A stretch of DNA of 64,000 nt from Flavobacteriaceae bacterium MAR_2009_75. GTDB taxonomy: Bacteria > Bacteroidota > Bacteroidia > Flavobacteriales > Flavobacteriaceae. Location: the NCBI GenBank assembly GCA_002813285.1, contig PHTZ01000001.1:4339501-4403500 (forward strand), read 5' to 3'. The notes beneath the pieces were generated by a model. The model worked only from the letters and a program-made list of their open reading frames with translations, made no database searches and was not told where the DNA came from. Shown here in pieces: positions 63,138 through 64,000 of this stretch (the first letter of the stretch is position 1; every line of letters starts with the position of its first letter). Both the position numbers and the translations under genes were made by a program.

Positions 63138-63683
63138 TTAAGCTTCTTCAGAACCGTCAGGAGTACTTTCAAGATTATAGATTAGGGTGACGGCCTTTTG
63201 CATCATCAGGTTATTGGGGTAAACCAACAACTCACCATTTTCTTTGCGCAAACTTATGTGAAAAGCTTTTATATCTTCAATTAAATAAGGCTCTTCTGAT
63301 TCGATATCTTTGTCGAGAATTTTGACCCTGTCCCCAATTTTAAAGGGAAAGGAGAAAAACAAAATAACCCCTGCCGTAATATTGCTCAATATAGACCAGC
63401 TCGCAAAAAGGGCGACGCCAATAACCGCAAAAACAGAAGAAAAAACGAGGCCTACTTCTTTGAAGTTAACGCCCCAGATAAATGATACGGCCACTAGACC
63501 GATTAAGGTGAGCAATCCTGAAGCGTACTTTGTTATGAGTAGGGTTCTAGCTTCTACAATGTTGCTAATCTTACCCATTTTGTGAATGGCCTTATCACTA
63601 ACAAATTTTAAAATTAAGATTATGACCAAGGTAATTACCGTGGCTAAAATCTCGTGTTTGTAACTGCCAATAAAATCTTCCAT
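63138..63683 (-). CDS. Small MscS-type mechanosensitive channel
   Basis: 181 residues with three membrane helices (about 10-28, 53-72, 76-112), the last containing the glycine/alanine-rich FAVIGVALFASWSILSNITAG (first 20 shown as FAVIGVALFASWSILSNITA) and followed by the beta domain PFKIGDRVKILDKDIESEEP. This is the pore-lining helix pattern of MscS. It lacks the C-terminal vestibule of the 286-residue E. coli protein. Opens on osmotic downshock. It starts three bases after the stop of the next gene. Confidence 0.85.
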   Translation of the reverse strand: MEDFIGSYKHEILATVITLVIILILKFVSDKAIHKMGKISNIVEARTLLITKYASGLLTLIGLVAVSFIWGVNFKEVGLVFSSVFAVIGVALFASWSILSNITAGVILFFSFPFKIGDRVKILDKDIESEEPYLIEDIKAFHISLRKENGELLVYPNNLMMQKAVTLIYNLESTPDGSEEA

Positions 63684-63686
63684 AAA

Positions 63687-64000
63687 CTACAATCCTAAAC
63701 TATCGCGCAAAGATAAATCCTTATTTCCGTTTTGCTTCCAGTAAGGGGTTTTTATTGTATTGATTTTTGTTGCTGAAGATGTCAATTGTTTGGCGTTATC
63801 TCCAAAACCACTTGTAAAAGTTTCTGTCCAACTTTCTATAACGTACGGAAAGGTGCTTACGAAGGTAATTTTCAATGAACGTTGAAGTTCAGGATAATCA
63901 ATTTCATAAGAACTCATATCACCATTGGAGTTCAAGGTTAAAATAGCTTTGTAGGGTTTCAATTCTTTGTGTGATAGACGTATATACTCTAAAGAAGGAA
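63687..64000 (-). CDS. C-terminal part of a protein of uncertain family (possibly labelled 'septum formation inhibitor Maf' in flavobacteria)
   Basis: Open to the right edge; at least 103 residues are visible, ending in NKDLSLRDSLGL. The segment has SSYEIDYPELQRSLKITF, WTETFTSGFGDNAK and IKTPYWKQNGNKD. I recall similar C-terminal sequence in flavobacterial proteins annotated as Maf-like, but nothing here shows a Maf nucleotide-pyrophosphatase motif. Transcribed with the MscS gene. The 5' end lies outside the window. Confidence 0.6.
   Translation of the reverse strand, partial: PSLEYIRLSHKELKPYKAILTLNSNGDMSSYEIDYPELQRSLKITFVSTFPYVIESWTETFTSGFGDNAKQLTSSATKINTIKTPYWKQNGNKDLSLRDSLGL

Noticed and set aside
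1-64000. Mobile elements, prophage, CRISPR arrays or defence islands
   Set aside because: No transposase, integrase, phage structural gene, tandem direct repeats with spacers, or recognised restriction or toxin-antitoxin gene was found on either strand.

Overview
The window comes from a Bacteroidetes chromosome, very probably a marine Flavobacteriaceae (Maribacter/Zobellia/Arenibacter type). The signs are the gliding genes gldF-gldG, a SusC/SusD pair, many Bacteroidetes-only families (DUF4290, DUF4199, DUF6340, START-like, DUF2911), AT-rich spacers, few Shine-Dalgarno sequences and repeated perfect copies of the Bacteroidetes -7 promoter element TAnnTTTG. Genus is inference. I see no phage, insertion sequence, CRISPR array or rRNA. 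No gene-free stretch exceeds 300 bp; the longest is about 260 bp at 44915-45174.

Layout. 1-16.9 kb: the 5' two thirds of purL, an RsmB-like rRNA methyltransferase, a BNR-repeat lipoprotein, an ECF sigma / membrane anti-sigma-like / secreted 'sensor' cassette, a DUF4199 - glycosyltransferase - phosphohexomutase - ABC exporter run, rpmE2 (L31 type B), a GlmU-like protein, a secreted protein built from four repeats, and mtaB. 16.9-33.2 kb: mostly housekeeping genes, namely a lytic transglycosylase, cardiolipin synthase, dnaN, gldF-gldG, SAM hydrolase, PhoH, purC, a CBS/DUF294 protein with a DnaQ-type exonuclease, tRNA-Met, an aminotransferase, YqgE/AlgH and HU. 33.3-46 kb: fmt, recQ, a NadR-like ATPase, DUF493, DUF4290, murA (with Asp in place of the catalytic Cys), a secreted VOC protein, pirin, a DUF6340 lipoprotein, and an SRPBCC - SDR - photolyase operon with an inverted repeat at its promoter.

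46-63 kb is the accessory part. It is a co-oriented locus encoding a large PIG-L deacetylase, a 33-residue membrane peptide, a sodium:solute symporter, a LacI-family regulator, SusC, SusD, a giant VCBS/ASPIC lipoprotein and a DUF5107-TPR protein. It resembles a polysaccharide utilisation locus but has no recognisable glycoside hydrolase or polysaccharide lyase. A perfect 14-bp palindrome with a central CG lies between lacI and susC and is the best candidate operator. PIG-L, peptide and symporter are separated by one nucleotide each, so the peptide is probably translationally coupled to the symporter. My reading (inference) is an uptake system for an N-acylated or otherwise modified glycan or glycoconjugate: SusCD for import, PIG-L for deacylation, the symporter for the released solute, LacI sensing it, and the VCBS and DUF5107 proteins for binding or processing.

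The window closes with a small MscS-type channel and the 3' end of a secreted or cytoplasmic protein of uncertain family.
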